From Tetranychus cinnabarinus (taxonomy: Eukaryota; Arthropoda; Arachnida; Trombidiformes; Tetranychidae), in contig WHVY01000009.1 in assembly GCA_022266195.1 (NCBI GenBank), positions 1,922,001 through 1,986,000 of the forward strand: DNA of 64,000 nucleotides. Direction: 5' to 3'. The translations under genes were made by a program, and so were the position numbers. Position 1 is the first letter of the stretch. Each line of letters begins with the position of its first letter. The notes beneath the pieces were generated by a model. It had not been told where the DNA came from. It searched no databases and saw nothing but the letters and a program-made list of their open reading frames with translations. This document shows positions 23,343-36,401 of this stretch, piece by piece.

Positions 23343-26300
23343 ATGAATTTCAATTCCTCATTTTATGTCTCCCCAGGTTATTCATGTTTTAATAATTTGA
23401 ATTTTAGACGACACTATCGTGAGTTCTCACTAATCATGCCTGTAAGTATTTCTATACCTTACATCATTGCATCATATTCTCGTTACCCTGTTTATTCTTA
23501 TTCTGGTATTTCTAATCTCAGGAAACCGATAAATACTGTTGGATTTGTCATCGAGAACATGCAAGCTTACCCTGTAAAGAATGCTTTCGCAACTACCACT
23601 ACCGATGTGCTCGTAACATAATGACCGATGACTCATTATTTGTTCCTGATCCTAACAATAGAAGGTTATACCAATTTTCCACATCATGTTCTGAATGCCA
23701 AATGCTTGCTAAAGCTGCAAGAAACTGGGATAAAGGTCTAGAATTCCAGAAAATATCAAAGAAAACTCTCAACACTTTGCTGTCTTATATTTTAGATCTT
23801 TTAAAACAGGTAAGTCGTGATGCTCATTTAAGCCTAATGTGTTGGCACTCAGTGATTTCAGATAAGCATTGATTTACGTTTCTATCATTCTTTTCTAGTC
23901 TGCTCCTGCTCCATTACTTTGGCCTGCAAGCAAGCTTTCAATATCTGGCTGTCCGTTTACCATGGATTTTCATAAAATCAAAGACAAGACCTCAGATAAT
24001 CTTTATAACAGCCCGAGAGAGTTTCTTAATGATATAACTCTCATCAATCATAATTGTGCTGTTATCGTTAAATGTGAAAACCGTAACAGAGAGATGAGAG
24101 CTTTGTCAAAAGAATTATATATTTACAAAAACGAAATGATTGAATTCAAAAAGACGGCTGAGGCTAGAATTCGATATTTAGAGGACTGTCCTCATTGTAT
24201 TTTAAATTTCTCTAATTTTGGTGACAAATGGTTAACGATGACTTGTCCGTGGGGTCATCTTTTGATTCTTGCCAAAATAGACGGTAATTCTATTTCTAGA
24301 TGATAATCAAACAAACCTTTAGACTAATTACCCTATATTTTTTTATTTAGACTCGCTTTGGCCTGCTAAGTTGATCAGATATAATCGTTCGTCAGGACGC
24401 CTCGATGTGATCTTGTTTGGGACCGGTGAACGGTATGATAATTTATTATTTTATTTATCCTATTCATTTCTTACCATTTATGTTAGGGATTTCTTGAACC
24501 GTTTCAGGACCCGAATAAGTGAGAGCCAATGCTGGATACCTTGTCGCTCGGATTTAGACATACCCCAGAAAAAAGAAGAACTTATTGAGGCTTATGATCA
24601 AGCTAGAAAATATGTGAATACCTTGAGGAAAAAATTTGGCCGTAAATTTAGCTTACCTGGATTGAGGAGAAGAATCAAAGACAGCGATAAAGACTACATT
24701 TCGAAGGGATCATCATCGGATGAAGATGTTATACTATTAACTGATGATGAACAAGAAGAACACGGTGCCTCTGTGGAATCAGGAAGCAAAGAGGACAGAA
24801 GTGTGATTAATAAGCAAAGTTTACCTAATGATACCGTCAATACTGAAGGTGCTGCCAGCAAAAAAGATGACTCCGTTAAAGGTGTGGAAAATAACAAGAA
24901 CGACAATATTAGTGATATTAACAATAATAGTGCTAAGATAAATGCAAAGGATACAGAAGTTCGTGATGCAGAGCCAAATCAAAACCCAATTACGGAATCT
25001 GATAATATCAAAAGCAATGCGCCTAATAATGCGCCTAACATCGCATCTAATATTGCGCCTAATAAAGCGCCTACTATAGCGCCTAACATTGCACCTGATA
25101 TTGCACATAATAAAGCGACTAACATTGCACCTGATAATGCGCCCAATAAAGCACCTAACATTGTGCCTAATAAAGCGCCTAACATTGCACCTGACATTGC
25201 AGCTAATAACGTACCAAATGATGAACCAACTTTATTGAATGGAACAACTGACAACATTCTCAATGACAGTCCTTCTATGACGGAGCCGAAAGTGCCAACA
25301 GAACGTGAAAAAGAAGTACCTATAGAATGTTCTATCGAAGAACCTGAAGTTAGTTCTACACAGGTGTTACCGGAAGATAATGATACTTTGAAAAGTGACC
25401 AATGCACACAGTTTGAAATTGTATACGACGACGAATCAGAAGGAAATAAAATAACCTCTATTTCTAATGAAGTGGAAGAAAAAATAGCCCCGGAAACTGA
25501 CCAAAAATTTATATTTTCACCTGTTACTGCAGATTTTGTTATCGAAGACGAAACTAGTAGTAATGATGAACCGTTGAAAACCAAAGTTACACCGATTCCA
25601 GAAAGTCATTTTACATTGACTTTAGATGATCAAAGTAAGGAAACTGTATTTGAATCCACCGTAGTGACTGATCTATCTGGATCATATCTGTATCATTCTG
25701 CTATGGATACATCCGATCATTCAACATTCAGGGTAAATGCTAAATCCCTTCGTGACGATTATGACGATGATTTAAGTGGTCCTTTGTTCAAAAAGATGAA
25801 ATACGACTCCTTGATGAATTTCGACTACATTTCAGAATCTCAAAAGGTTAAAGAACGTTTAGCATTGGCTGAAAAAGAGTTGTTACAATTAAAAATGCAT
25901 GAAGAATATCGTGAGGCAGTAACAAGAGCCAAAATAGAAGTACTAAAAGCTAAATCACTTGAAGAAAATTGTGAAAAATTACAAAAAGAATTAACGGAAA
26001 CAGCTGATAAACTAAAGGAAGAACATGAAGAGTTGCTCAAAAAGACTAATAGTTTAGTCGAATTACAACAAATAGTTGACAAATTGAAAGAGGAACGTGA
26101 TGAACTACTCAAGAAGGCTAACCAGTTACCCGAATTACAAGAAAAGATTGACAAATTAAACAAGGAACGAGAGGAACTAAACAAGAAAATGGACAATCTA
26201 GTCGAAGAACATCGATCTGCTTTGGCCAAACAGGGGGAAGAAATAAACTCCTCTTGGAAAAAATCAATGACCAAACAGCTTACAGATTTAAAATCAAAAC

Positions 26301-26509
26301 ATGACCAAATGATAAGCGAAAACAACAAATCATGGGAAGAAAAGCTTGAATTACAAAAATTAACTCTCGATCTCAAATATAAAAAGTTGAAAGATAAATT
26401 TCTTCAGCTACATTTAACAATAAAAGAATCACTTGCTGGTGCATCTGATTCAGATATTGAAGATAGTTCAGTACCGAACCAAGAACAAGATGCGGCATCA
26501 GCAAATTGA
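23343..26509 (+). CDS. ZMYND8/ZMYND11-like chromatin reader with PHD, PWWP and long coiled-coil tail, about 958 aa
   Basis: Exons 23343-23441, 23522-23809, 23899-24283, 24351-24432, 24487-26509 sum to 2877 nt. ZMYND8/11 proteins read histone acetylation and H3K36 methylation in the nucleus through PHD, bromo and PWWP modules. Here a C4HC3 PHD finger is clear: C39, C42, C51, C54, H59, C62, C89, C92. A reduced bromodomain-like segment follows, with FLNDITLINHNC matching the acetyl-lysine-site helix. A zinc-like CPHC...CPWGH leads into a PWWP core (AKIDDSLWPAKLIRY, DVILFGTGER, then QCWIPC). The C-terminal 560 residues are acidic and low-complexity, with a 16-copy tetrapeptide repeat (about 462-525) and a long coiled coil (about 738-930, LALAEKELLQLK onward). 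No MYND finger is seen. Intron 4 (24433-24486, 54 nt) is in frame without stops, so retention would add 18 residues. The first exon is short and its start is the least certain part. Confidence 0.72.
25016..25207 (+). repeat. 16 tandem 12-bp units coding a degenerate x-Ala-Pro-Asn/Asp repeat
   Basis: Within exon 5 of the ZMYND8/11-like gene. Units follow the pattern AWT-GCN-CCT-RAY (such as aac att gca cct), giving tetrapeptides like NIAP, NKAP and DIAP. The tract is 192 bp, exactly 16 periods. Variation between units is mostly at third positions and in alternation of Ile/Lys/Asn codons. Its regularity keeps other frames open and creates long antisense frames here. Confidence 0.9.
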
Positions 26510-29500
26510 ACCCTAATTTAATAGAAATACCGCTTTAATTATTGATCTTGGAGCGTTACTTGCTTATTATTTTTTCCTTATCATATCACTTCAAATGTTC
26601 ATAATGTAAAATGTTTTCTATTCTTTCGACAATCAAGCAAATTATGGTCACAAATATTCAATTTTTAATTTTTCTGATTCTGAATAATCAACCAATCAAA
26701 CCAAACTGTTCCATAAAAGTTAAATCATGTTGTTCATTCCAGTAAAGTTTAGAGTTTACTTCAATGCCAAATATTCGTGTCTCATTGCAAATCGTAATGC
26801 AATCGTTGTATTGTTTTTGTTAAATAAATACAGATTAAAGAAATTGATTGCGATTTCATTAATGCTGCTCACAGCCAAAAAGTAAACCAATTTATTATTT
26901 TATCCGAATCAACTTATGAAAAGTGAAACATTTTCGCTTGAAATGCGTCAACAGAATCAAACTCAATTAGTCAATGACAAAAAATGCTACTTTAATTCAC
27001 TTTTAATGATACATAAATGTTAATTAAAAAGTAAACTTCAAAGTAGATGATAAATTCATCTCCAGTTAATAAAATCCAAGTTGATTTTGTGGTACAAATC
27101 AATTATCTTGTTACATGCAAGATGACAGCAGATAAGATTCAAAGATTGTGGTTAAATTTAACCCAAATTCAACCAGAGAGAAGAAAAAATTGGATAAATT
27201 ATTCATTTGTCGTGCAAAAGACAGTTCTAGCAATCAGGGATGTTATTACAATCAAGTCTGTGATGATTTAACTTGATTCAAAATAAATTCATCTCTCAAC
27301 AAGGTCAATTAACTTTCAATTTGCTTTTGGTAAATAATATTGAAAATGTGTTCAAAATAAATCGCATCTCCTTTCGGTCTCTCTCACTCTCTCTTTCAAC
27401 TCTTTCTTACCTTTTTGATCTTCTTCACCCGTTCATCTTCATCGGTAACTACGCAATTTGACAACTTACGTCAAACAACTGTTAAAAATGCTCTTCCCAA
27501 TCAATTGACGTAGTAGCGTCCAAGGTTGACAGCATCTTTAGCGTCAATTAATACAAATAATTTGCCTCCAGCCTTACGTCTGCTTCAATTTTTCATTTCA
27601 TTTTATTTTCTTTATCTATCCTTTTTTTAACTCATCTGTATTATTTAACGTATTATAATCAGCCTAATCATGATTAAAGTTTCAATCGATATGATTCCAC
27701 AGTGAGAATCTTCTTGACCATTTTTATAATCATCCGGTTATGGCATGATTTTCATTAATCCAAGCCTCAAGAGTAAATAGTTTATAATCCTTGTTTTTCA
27801 TCACATTAAATCTTGTTTTGACTTTAATTGTCATCATTAAAGTTAGCACTCAGTGATTAATGATAAATCGAGGTACTTTTACTCTGCTTGTGCCACATTT
27901 GCCACCAAAATGCAGACTTGCTAATAACTGTAAAACTCCTTCCAGTCTCCTCCCCAACTCACCGTATCCGCGTGCATATTGACACGGTGCTCTTAGCAAT
28001 TCATTGGTCACTAAGGGCACTTTTAGTAAACAGAGTGTGCGTTAGCTCAGGAAATTTGTAAAGTTCAAGATTAATCTGTCAAGAGTTTAAGAAAATTTGA
28101 AATTGTGTGATTCACTCTTAGAGATTGGTTAATATTTTTCAAAGTAACATTAAACAATGAGACATTTAGAGACTCTCATTTAAGCGAGTCCATTTTGAAG
28201 CACCATGACATTATACGGAAACGATAATTTAAAAATAATGTTGTGCTTCTTAATTAAAATGGACAGTTCAGCAATTCATCAACCTTAAATGTGTCAATCT
28301 GATTTCGCCTTATGACAAGTAATATTTTAAATAACATGAATGTATGTTAGCTTATCAAAGACTAATCAAAATATGATACAAATCCGATGTTTAGCCATTG
28401 CTTCATGATCGACACTGATTATTACAATTCCCTGATGATTTACAGATTTATAAATAGACAAGCTCATCAAATGTAACCATAATTATACCGAAATAAACAA
28501 ATAGTCAGGGATTTCGATAATCGATCGCAATGTCGATGAAATATAAATGATTTCGTGGATTGGTGGACAATTAGTAAGCATCTTTTTTAATTCACAGAAC
28601 CATTGACTATATTTTACATCATTAACTTTCTATTCAAAGTGAGTTGTGAATAATAACCAGCTTTTAGCCATTAATCAATTCATTGTAAGCAACATTGAAA
28701 CCAAGACAACAAATGAATTAGTGAATATCATTTATCATGGTTAAATAGTAAAAGAAGATACAAATAATTCTTAATCGAATCAATTTGTTTTTCACTTTTT
28801 AGTTCTTCTAACGAATCGTTGAAGTGAACGCAGATGGTGATGATTAAAGAGCAATGAAATTTCACTTATCAAGCAATCATCTTTCATTTCAATTTCCTGA
28901 GGTTCATCAGTTGACTCGAATGGTTGAATAATGATTGTACAGAGAGATCATCGTCCGTAGTTATGTGTAATGAGAATGATATTTTCACGTTGAAAGGGAA
29001 TAGGAAAAGGAAAAGAAAGAAAAGAAGAAGATGGCGAAGATGAAAAAAAGGCAAATATAATGTAGGGAAGCTTTGAAGATGTTCATTACAGATAACCATG
29101 AACCATTTATTTGTCTCTCTTGGGGAATTAAAATAACTTGATGATCTTTTTAACTTTATGCACATCATTTTCATCCTGGTCGATCACCACCAATAATCCA
29201 GTACAATCATTATTCAGCAGAATCATCATCATCATGGTCATCACAGCAATTGAGTCCTTGTTATGTTGTTTACTTTGTCCAGTTCAATTGAGGAATCAAC
29301 ATCACTTTAATGTAAATATTATAACTAGAAAACATGAGAATAGAAAGGTTTGATTAAAATGATGAATAAGATGATCAATGAATACATTAAACGGTATTGA
29401 CTTTTATTGTGACCAACTTCCACCTTGTTGTTACATGAAACCTTTACATCTATTTATACATATGTATAGAGTTGTTGCTTTTTACTATTTCCAGTAATGT

Positions 29501-29831
29501 TATCATAAATTTATTTAAATTGTTGAGTTGATTGAAAATACATCTTGGATAAACATAAAATATGGCTTTCATTTTCAATGTGCTTTTCATGGTTGATATC
29601 CAATTGATCAGGTATCAGCTGAATGGGAATCCATCAACCAGGTTAATCCACTCCAATCTCAGTTGTTGGATATTTCAGTCTTTTATAATTACTTAAAAAA
29701 TGCTTCATAATTTATCTATACTTTCAAGTTTACAATTTGATTTGTGAGAAAAGGTAAAGGCTGCAATTTTTCATCATCTAATGTTTGTACGTTTGTTGCT
29801 TTAATTTTTATGAAAGATTTATCAGCGTTTC
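26510..29831. other. Convergent intergenic region, 3.3 kb
   Basis: Lies between the stop of the plus ZMYND8/11-like gene and the stop of the minus nuclear receptor. It is AT-rich. Small frames at 27047-27271 (+), 28884-29174 (-) and 29138-29353 (+) look like chance, and a CT-rich patch lies near 27370-27425. No RNA gene was recognised. Confidence 0.5.
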
Positions 29832-32800
29832 TCAAGACAGATCCAGAATTTCTGATAATAATTGACCGGCTTTCTGTGATTGATAAGCACAAATTTGGCG
29901 AAGATGTTCCAAAGGTTTATTGCACATTTTGTATTGCTCCAATTTCATTAGAAGATCATAGGAGTCAGATCGAGCTTGAGCCATTGAAAGACCAGTCGAT
30001 TCAAGGTAACGTCGCAATAAATAAGTATAAATATACTTTTCTTTGCTGTAAATGAAATAAAGAAGAAGAGGAAAGAATGAAAAAATGAAATTAACATTAA
30101 ATAATCTTTTAAATTATACAAAATGAAATTCATTAAAATTGGAGGAAAACCTTAAGGACATTGATCTTGTATGTTTCAAGTGACTGTCTGAATTCAGAGT
30201 CCGGGAAAATACGTTATTTTAATCAACTTAATCTCACAAAAAGGATTATTGTTTGTTATCAAGAAGCAAAGACAATGAGAAACCATTTGTTGATAAAATT
30301 ATTTCACTTTCAACTGTTTTACCATTCAGGATAAACCCAAATTTTCATTGTCCATAGTTGCAATTAAAAATAAACAAGAATTGATAATTGTCAGACATTA
30401 GAGAGTCAACATTGAACATCAACACTTTCAATCATGAAATCTGAAAAATGAACAAATTTCATTGCCTTCAACAGGTAAAAACTTGACAAGACCTTTCTCA
30501 CCATTATGCTCTGCATGCAGAGTTTGCAGCATTGGTTTCTAGCATGAGGTCAACTTTTTTTCTGGTCAACTTGAATTTTTCCCCAGATAATTACATGTTT
30601 TACCATTTCCGTTATGATAAACTGTAATTATCTCCATCCTATTCCCTGGTCTTATAAAATTTACAGATTCATTGTGATTTTTGTTTTACCATTACAATAA
30701 TTATTGGTTATCAAACTTCGTAATGACTAAATTTTAGTGTTTGATTTCAAACGATTAGTTGATCCTTCAAAATTATTAAATAGTTTGGTGATTTTTTGTC
30801 CAATCCTTGATTGTTAAACATTGAGAATCTTAAATTTAATTGCTGAAAGGTCTAAAAATGATATTGAATAACAATTTAAATATTTGAAACAATATTTTTA
30901 TGAAAATAGATTAAAGCTTAAAATGTAATAAAATCAGACACTGAGATTAATTTTAGCGTTTTAATTAATCATTTGAAATGATCAAAATTTGACCATTTTT
31001 TAGTTGAATGGCTAATACAATGAATGGACTGCAGATTGAGTGCTCGTGTACTTAAAAGGGATCGTCCTTTTGTTTGCTTGCTTTTTTAAACATATTTTCC
31101 CCTTACCTTTTCTTATCTAAATCTCTGACGGCTATTTTCATCTTTTGGTGATCATCATCATCAGCATTCTGGTTAATGTCTTTTCACTTAACTATTTCAC
31201 TTCAATTCCAACGGCTAAATTACAAGTTACTTTAATTAAATAACTATTTCTATTAGCACGCGTTGAGTACAGTGACACTTTTTAGGAAAATCAAATCAAG
31301 TTATCAAGTTACAATCTAAGGAAACAAGATTATAAATTGATAGTTTTATAAGTGTAATTAGTAGGTTAACTAGGAGAGGTTTAATTGAATTGGTTAATAT
31401 TTTTGATTGATAATTTAAAGATTTGTTGTAAGATTTACTTTCTCATTGATTTAATAGTATCGTTCATACAGCTAAGAGTAATCACCATGAATTTGTTCAA
31501 CATGAATCAAGTGACAAGTTCAGCTAAGATATGAGCTTGTGAGATGTGTTCGGTTTATGGTCGATAGTTTCCGGTGAAATCGCGATAAAACTTGGACCAC
31601 TTTGTGTGCAAAGTTATGAGTGTATATTTTTAACTAAATTATATTTCACTTTTAATGATCTAACAGAGTAAGTTGTATTGTCCTCGTTTTTGGAGGTTGG
31701 CTTATTTCATGTGAAAATTGTTTCACTTGAAATCAAACTCCTTTGAACAATTTAAATGAAACCTTTTACTTTTTGATTATTTTTGTGATTTACGCTTTGC
31801 TTCGAGATAAAAGCTCAAAATATGCTTGATTTGAATAAATTTTTTGCAAGACTCTTGAGATTCTAACATAATTAACATCACCTTTGTTTTTATGATAATC
31901 TTTAGATTCTGGATTTTTAGTTAATTTTTTAGATGCAAATAATGGGAAAAACAATTGCTGAAGGGATATTTTATCCATTCACTTTTCCTTATAACAGTTT
32001 TCATAGTTTCAACAATAAACTGATAAAAAATTGTGTATTTTCAAGTAATTACGAGAAGCATTTTGATTTTTTCAGTTTTAAATTGAGTTTGGTTGATATG
32101 GAAACGAGAATTGATCAATAATTATTAAGCCTTTTCTGCGACAGAAAATTATCTTTGAAATTGTGGAAAATAACTGCAAATTTCAGTAAATTATAGCTAG
32201 ATTCACATTAATCTGGACAAAACCTTTCTAGATTTTATTATGAATGTGAACCTTCTGAGTTTCTAGATCTGGATCTTTATCATCATTTCTGATTGATGAT
32301 CCACAACTTGACCAGCTAAGCTTAACTGTCAACATTTTTAGTTGTTTTAGTTGATGCCTTTGTTGATGTTTGATAGAGTAAAACAAAAACTAAGCAAAAT
32401 ATGATTAACAGTAATTTACTTGATTGCAAATAACTTTTGTCATCATGATTTTTATATGAATACAATCTTAATAAAATGTAAACAAATACCAGGAAAACGG
32501 CCTGAATTCAGATTAGCGAAACACATTTGAACATAAGAACAGCGAAATTGAAAATATTTGTAAGCTTCGAATATTAAATATTTTAACATTTCTCTGGCCA
32601 TCGACATTTGAATAATAACAGTAAATTAAACCGTTAATCTGATTAAAAGGAGAAAAGTTTGTGTTTTAAATTCAAAATTTGACAAATTTTGCACTTAACA
32701 CAAAAACATTATTTAAATAAATTGAGATTTTGAAATAATTTAAATATAGCGAACATCAGAATAAAAATATTATTCAACTTTTAAAATTGAATTATGAATA

Positions 32801-35800
32801 CAAGTTACTAAAGTGAATTTCATGTTGAATTACATTACAGATAATAGCACAAATTTTGTCACTATGAATGGACAAGCAAATGTAATTGTAACAATTTAGA
32901 TTTTGCTTGCGAAAATTTGATTTAATTTGCTAATGATTCAGGGGTAAAAGAGTTGAACTCCGTAGTGATGGAACCAAAAATACTACAAATCGTGAAAGTT
33001 ATTTTTAAAGACGAAAATTTTGTGACGAAAAATTTTTACAAGAAATATTAATAATTATTGAAGCTAAAGTTATAATATGCTGCATTTTATTCAAATAAGT
33101 GCTCTGAATTAAATTGTCTTTCCATTTCAACAAATTCTGAAACAAAAATTCATATTTACATTTGAGAGCAACAAAAATCTGATATTGAATTGGTTAACTT
33201 TTCCAATAAACAACGAAAAAATCAATGGATAAAGCAAATTCATGAGTTTAAGCTAATTGTTAGCTTGAAATTAACGTTGACTCAACTATTGGGATTCAAT
33301 AATTTACAAAACTGGAAATCATTTGAATATTGAAACTTAAAAAGAGTAACTTTTATAGTTTGATATAGGATAACTGAATGTTGCATGATATAGTAAAGTA
33401 AATAAAATTCAGGTGAAATACAGATTAACTGAGCAGTTTGATAGTGCAGCTTAATTGGTGTTGAATCGTTAGTTTGATGCTTAAAGTTGATTGAAATGTT
33501 AATACAAGCACAGAATAACAGTTGAGGTTGAATTGGAGCAAAAATTATCATTAATCGCTTTACAGAATCCGATTGATTCATATTAATTGCTACAATTTTT
33601 TTAATTTCCGTGTTAAATGTAATATAATGGTGAAAAATAGCATCATATTCATCAGAATTAATTATAAAAACTTTCATTCTTTTCATTCTCTTAAAAGCAT
33701 TCAATTTGATGAAGACAATTTTCATTGCGGTTGTTCATAAAATTGGAACTTTCTATATGCTTACGTTTCTGCATTTACAGGAAGGATCAGCAATAAGAAA
33801 TGAAATAACTCAATAAAAATGGGTTGAATGTTATCTAACTAATCAAGTGATCACATTTAGTAAAGTGATTTTTCATAAAGGCATTTGTACGTTTGGATAA
33901 TGAAATTGTTTTACAAAAGTTTAATTGTGAATATATTTAAGCATCTAAATGCAATTATTTACTTATTTAATGAAACATCTTTTCAAAGTCAGAAGAAGTT
34001 GCATTTCGAAATAATTGCGATCTCAGTTATCAATATATTGAGTTCAATTTCGATTAATATTTTGATATGATTGGCATGTTAACATGTCAAAGGTTATCTT
34101 TAGTGGATTATGCAATGTTTTAAAAATTAAGCCTAGGCAAGTTTTGCAAGATTACAAGTTAATTTGTAGACAACTTTGATTACTATCATTAGATTGAAGT
34201 TGATGAAAATAGTTGAACTCATACCTGATATATTCTTGATGCTGCATGTCAACATTAGATGAATTGAATAGCGAAATTAATTCAAGGATTAGACCAACTT
34301 TCAAGTTTCTTCCACATAAATCATCGAAATCTTTGACTAATGATAAATATGAAGACGTGGCTTGAGCACCAAACAGACGAAGTAGATTGAATTTTATGCT
34401 TTTTGATGAACTGTCAAACTGTAAAAAAAGATGAAAAAACAATTAGTATCAAAACATGTAAATCTTCAAAGAAACTGATAGATTCATAAAACTTCAAAGG
34501 TTGTTGATATTGGCCTTGTTTAATATCTAAATATTGATATTAAACAATTTAAATTTATTTTCAATAAAAGCATATCGACTCGGCTCTTATTGGATTGATA
34601 AATTTGTTAATCAATTTAAGATTAATCTTTGGGTGAGAGAATCGAAGATTGATTGGATTAACTTACTCGCCATTCAATTTTATCTCGGTCAAACAAGAAA
34701 ACTGAACGAATTACGATGATACTTGAAAATGACTCTTTGAAAAGGTCATTTCGGACTTGTAAAGGTAACCGGTTAAATGAGGTTACGTTTTTAATGGAAG
34801 CTATCAACAGCTTGGCCGAGTAATCAAGTAAACAAATCCATGATTCTTGGTTAGAAGCATCGTACAATTCATTTGGTACTGGATGAAAAGGGGTTGAATA
34901 GGCATTAATAAGCTCGTCCATTCGTTTGTTGATTAATTGATTTAGAGCTAAATTTGAGGTAATATATTCATTGGACAGGTTAATGGGTAGCTTTATATCT
35001 GATCCCATAATAAGGTCGTAAACTTTGCTTCGGACAGTTTCAACTTCAATTGAACCACTGGGTTCAAGTTTGGTAAAGATATTGGTTGGATGTTGAACAT
35101 AATCAAGCGATGATGAAGAGTTGGATGAAAAAGGGTGAGATGATGAATTTAAAGGCAAAGGTGAGACGGGTGAAGAAGCAAGTAAATAATCATTTGTTGA
35201 GCAAGTTGGTGACAAAAAACTAGGAGCATTAAGGACCATCGATGAAATTGGCGATGTAAGCTGACCATAATCAGGATAAAGATCTGGATAACTTTGAGAT
35301 TGATGGTGATCATGTTGGCTATCATAGTGTTTATTGTCCAATAGGCTGGTAAGCATATTAGATGAACTGGTAAATATTTTTTTACCCATTTTATCACACA
35401 AATCTTCATAGTCATTGTCACTTTCATCTTCTTCATCATCGTTTAAATTGCTATAGATATCGTAATTAAGGTTAGATGAGTGGGATGTAGATGGACCATG
35501 GAAACCAATTGACTGATTCAAGGAGGAGAACGGAGTTGATGAATATGAGTTGTAGGGTAATGATGAAGTAAGATGAGGAACAGCTGAAATGGTTGACGAG
35601 GAAGATGACGATGAGGACGAAGATGAAGGCGAATTGATGTTGGCCCTTGTTGCGATTTCCCGTGATTTACGTGATTGAATACGAGCTCTTCTTATCTGTA
35701 ACTGTTCCTCTGTTAAAATCCAATCTTTTCTCATTCCAACTTGAAAACATTTTTCTAGACGACAACGGCGACAATGGCGACGGGTCAATATGGTTATTGA

Positions 35801-36401
35801 ACATTTACCATTGAACTCACAGCGAAGTTTCTTTAAAATAAAAGGAGCAAAAATATAAATCAATTAAAAGAGGTAAAAGTAAATAGTAAAAAGCAAAACA
35901 AATGGCTAAAATTAAATGGGCAAAATTAAAAATCATTAGTCAGAGGCTGATAGAAGAAAAAATTGAGTTAAAGATAATTATACATTAGAAATGGCCTGAG
36001 GTTGGTTAAGTTGAAAAAAGTGTCTATTGAGATGTTCAAGATAAGTCTCCTTGATAACATCATTTACAGACCAGATAATAAAACCATTGATGGAACTTTT
36101 TTGCTAGGGTATTTCCTTGAGCATTGCTATCATTAGCTTATTAAAGATCGCAAATTTAATGAGTTAGTTGAACGGTTTATTGAGTAGGTAAATTTAAAGG
36201 TTAGTTTGATTGAAATAAACGTTTGCGCACATTTACTGTGGTAAATATTGGCAATAATTTACCTTTACTTACCTCGATATCATGAGCGTTTCTGCGAAAA
36301 AAAGCTTTACAAGATTCGCAGCTGATTGCACCAAAATTATTTCCCATTGCTCTATCAGAGCAAACAAGGCAAGTTAATTCATCGCCAGTCCTGGTATTCA
36401 T
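29832..36401 (-). CDS. HR96-like (NR1J-type) nuclear receptor, 4 exons, about 566 aa
   Basis: Ligand-regulated transcription factor; HR96 relatives sense xenobiotics and lipids. Minus exons: 36401-36273, 35830-34667, 34418-34225, 30045-29832; 1701 nt. The first zinc finger is CLVCSDRAMGNNFGAISCES, followed by CKAFFRRNA, giving the P-box ESCKA typical of HR96. The second finger is CEFNGKCSITILTRRHCRRC, with the DBD C-terminal extension KDWILTEEQ. A long, Ser/Asp/Pro-rich hinge of about 200 residues precedes the ligand-binding domain, which starts near IEVETVRSKVYDL and contains WICLLDYSAKLL. The last exon encodes YLLRRYLEST, LRQICAYQSQK and the AF-2 helix LLSEIL, fitting the activation consensus of two hydrophobics, x, Glu, two hydrophobics. 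It is reached across a 4.18-kb intron (30046-34224). Phases match at every junction (0, 0, 2), which is the main support for joining it. Confidence 0.85.

Noticed and set aside
24979..25584. Long minus-strand frame of 201 codons opposite the ZMYND8/11-like tail
   Set aside because: It arises from the 12-bp periodic repeat and the biased coding strand, which keep the antisense frame open. Its product is a low-complexity Gly/Ala/Met/Leu-rich sequence with no start context.
25840..26376. Minus-strand frame of 178 codons, Ser/Phe/Leu-rich
   Set aside because: Antisense of the Lys/Glu-rich coiled coil; the composition is what complementing that codon usage produces.
33282..33725. ATG-initiated minus frame of 147 codons in nuclear-receptor intron 3
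   Set aside because: Ile/Phe/Asn-rich composition typical of AT-rich non-coding DNA, no domain, and it lies inside an intron whose flanking exons join in phase.
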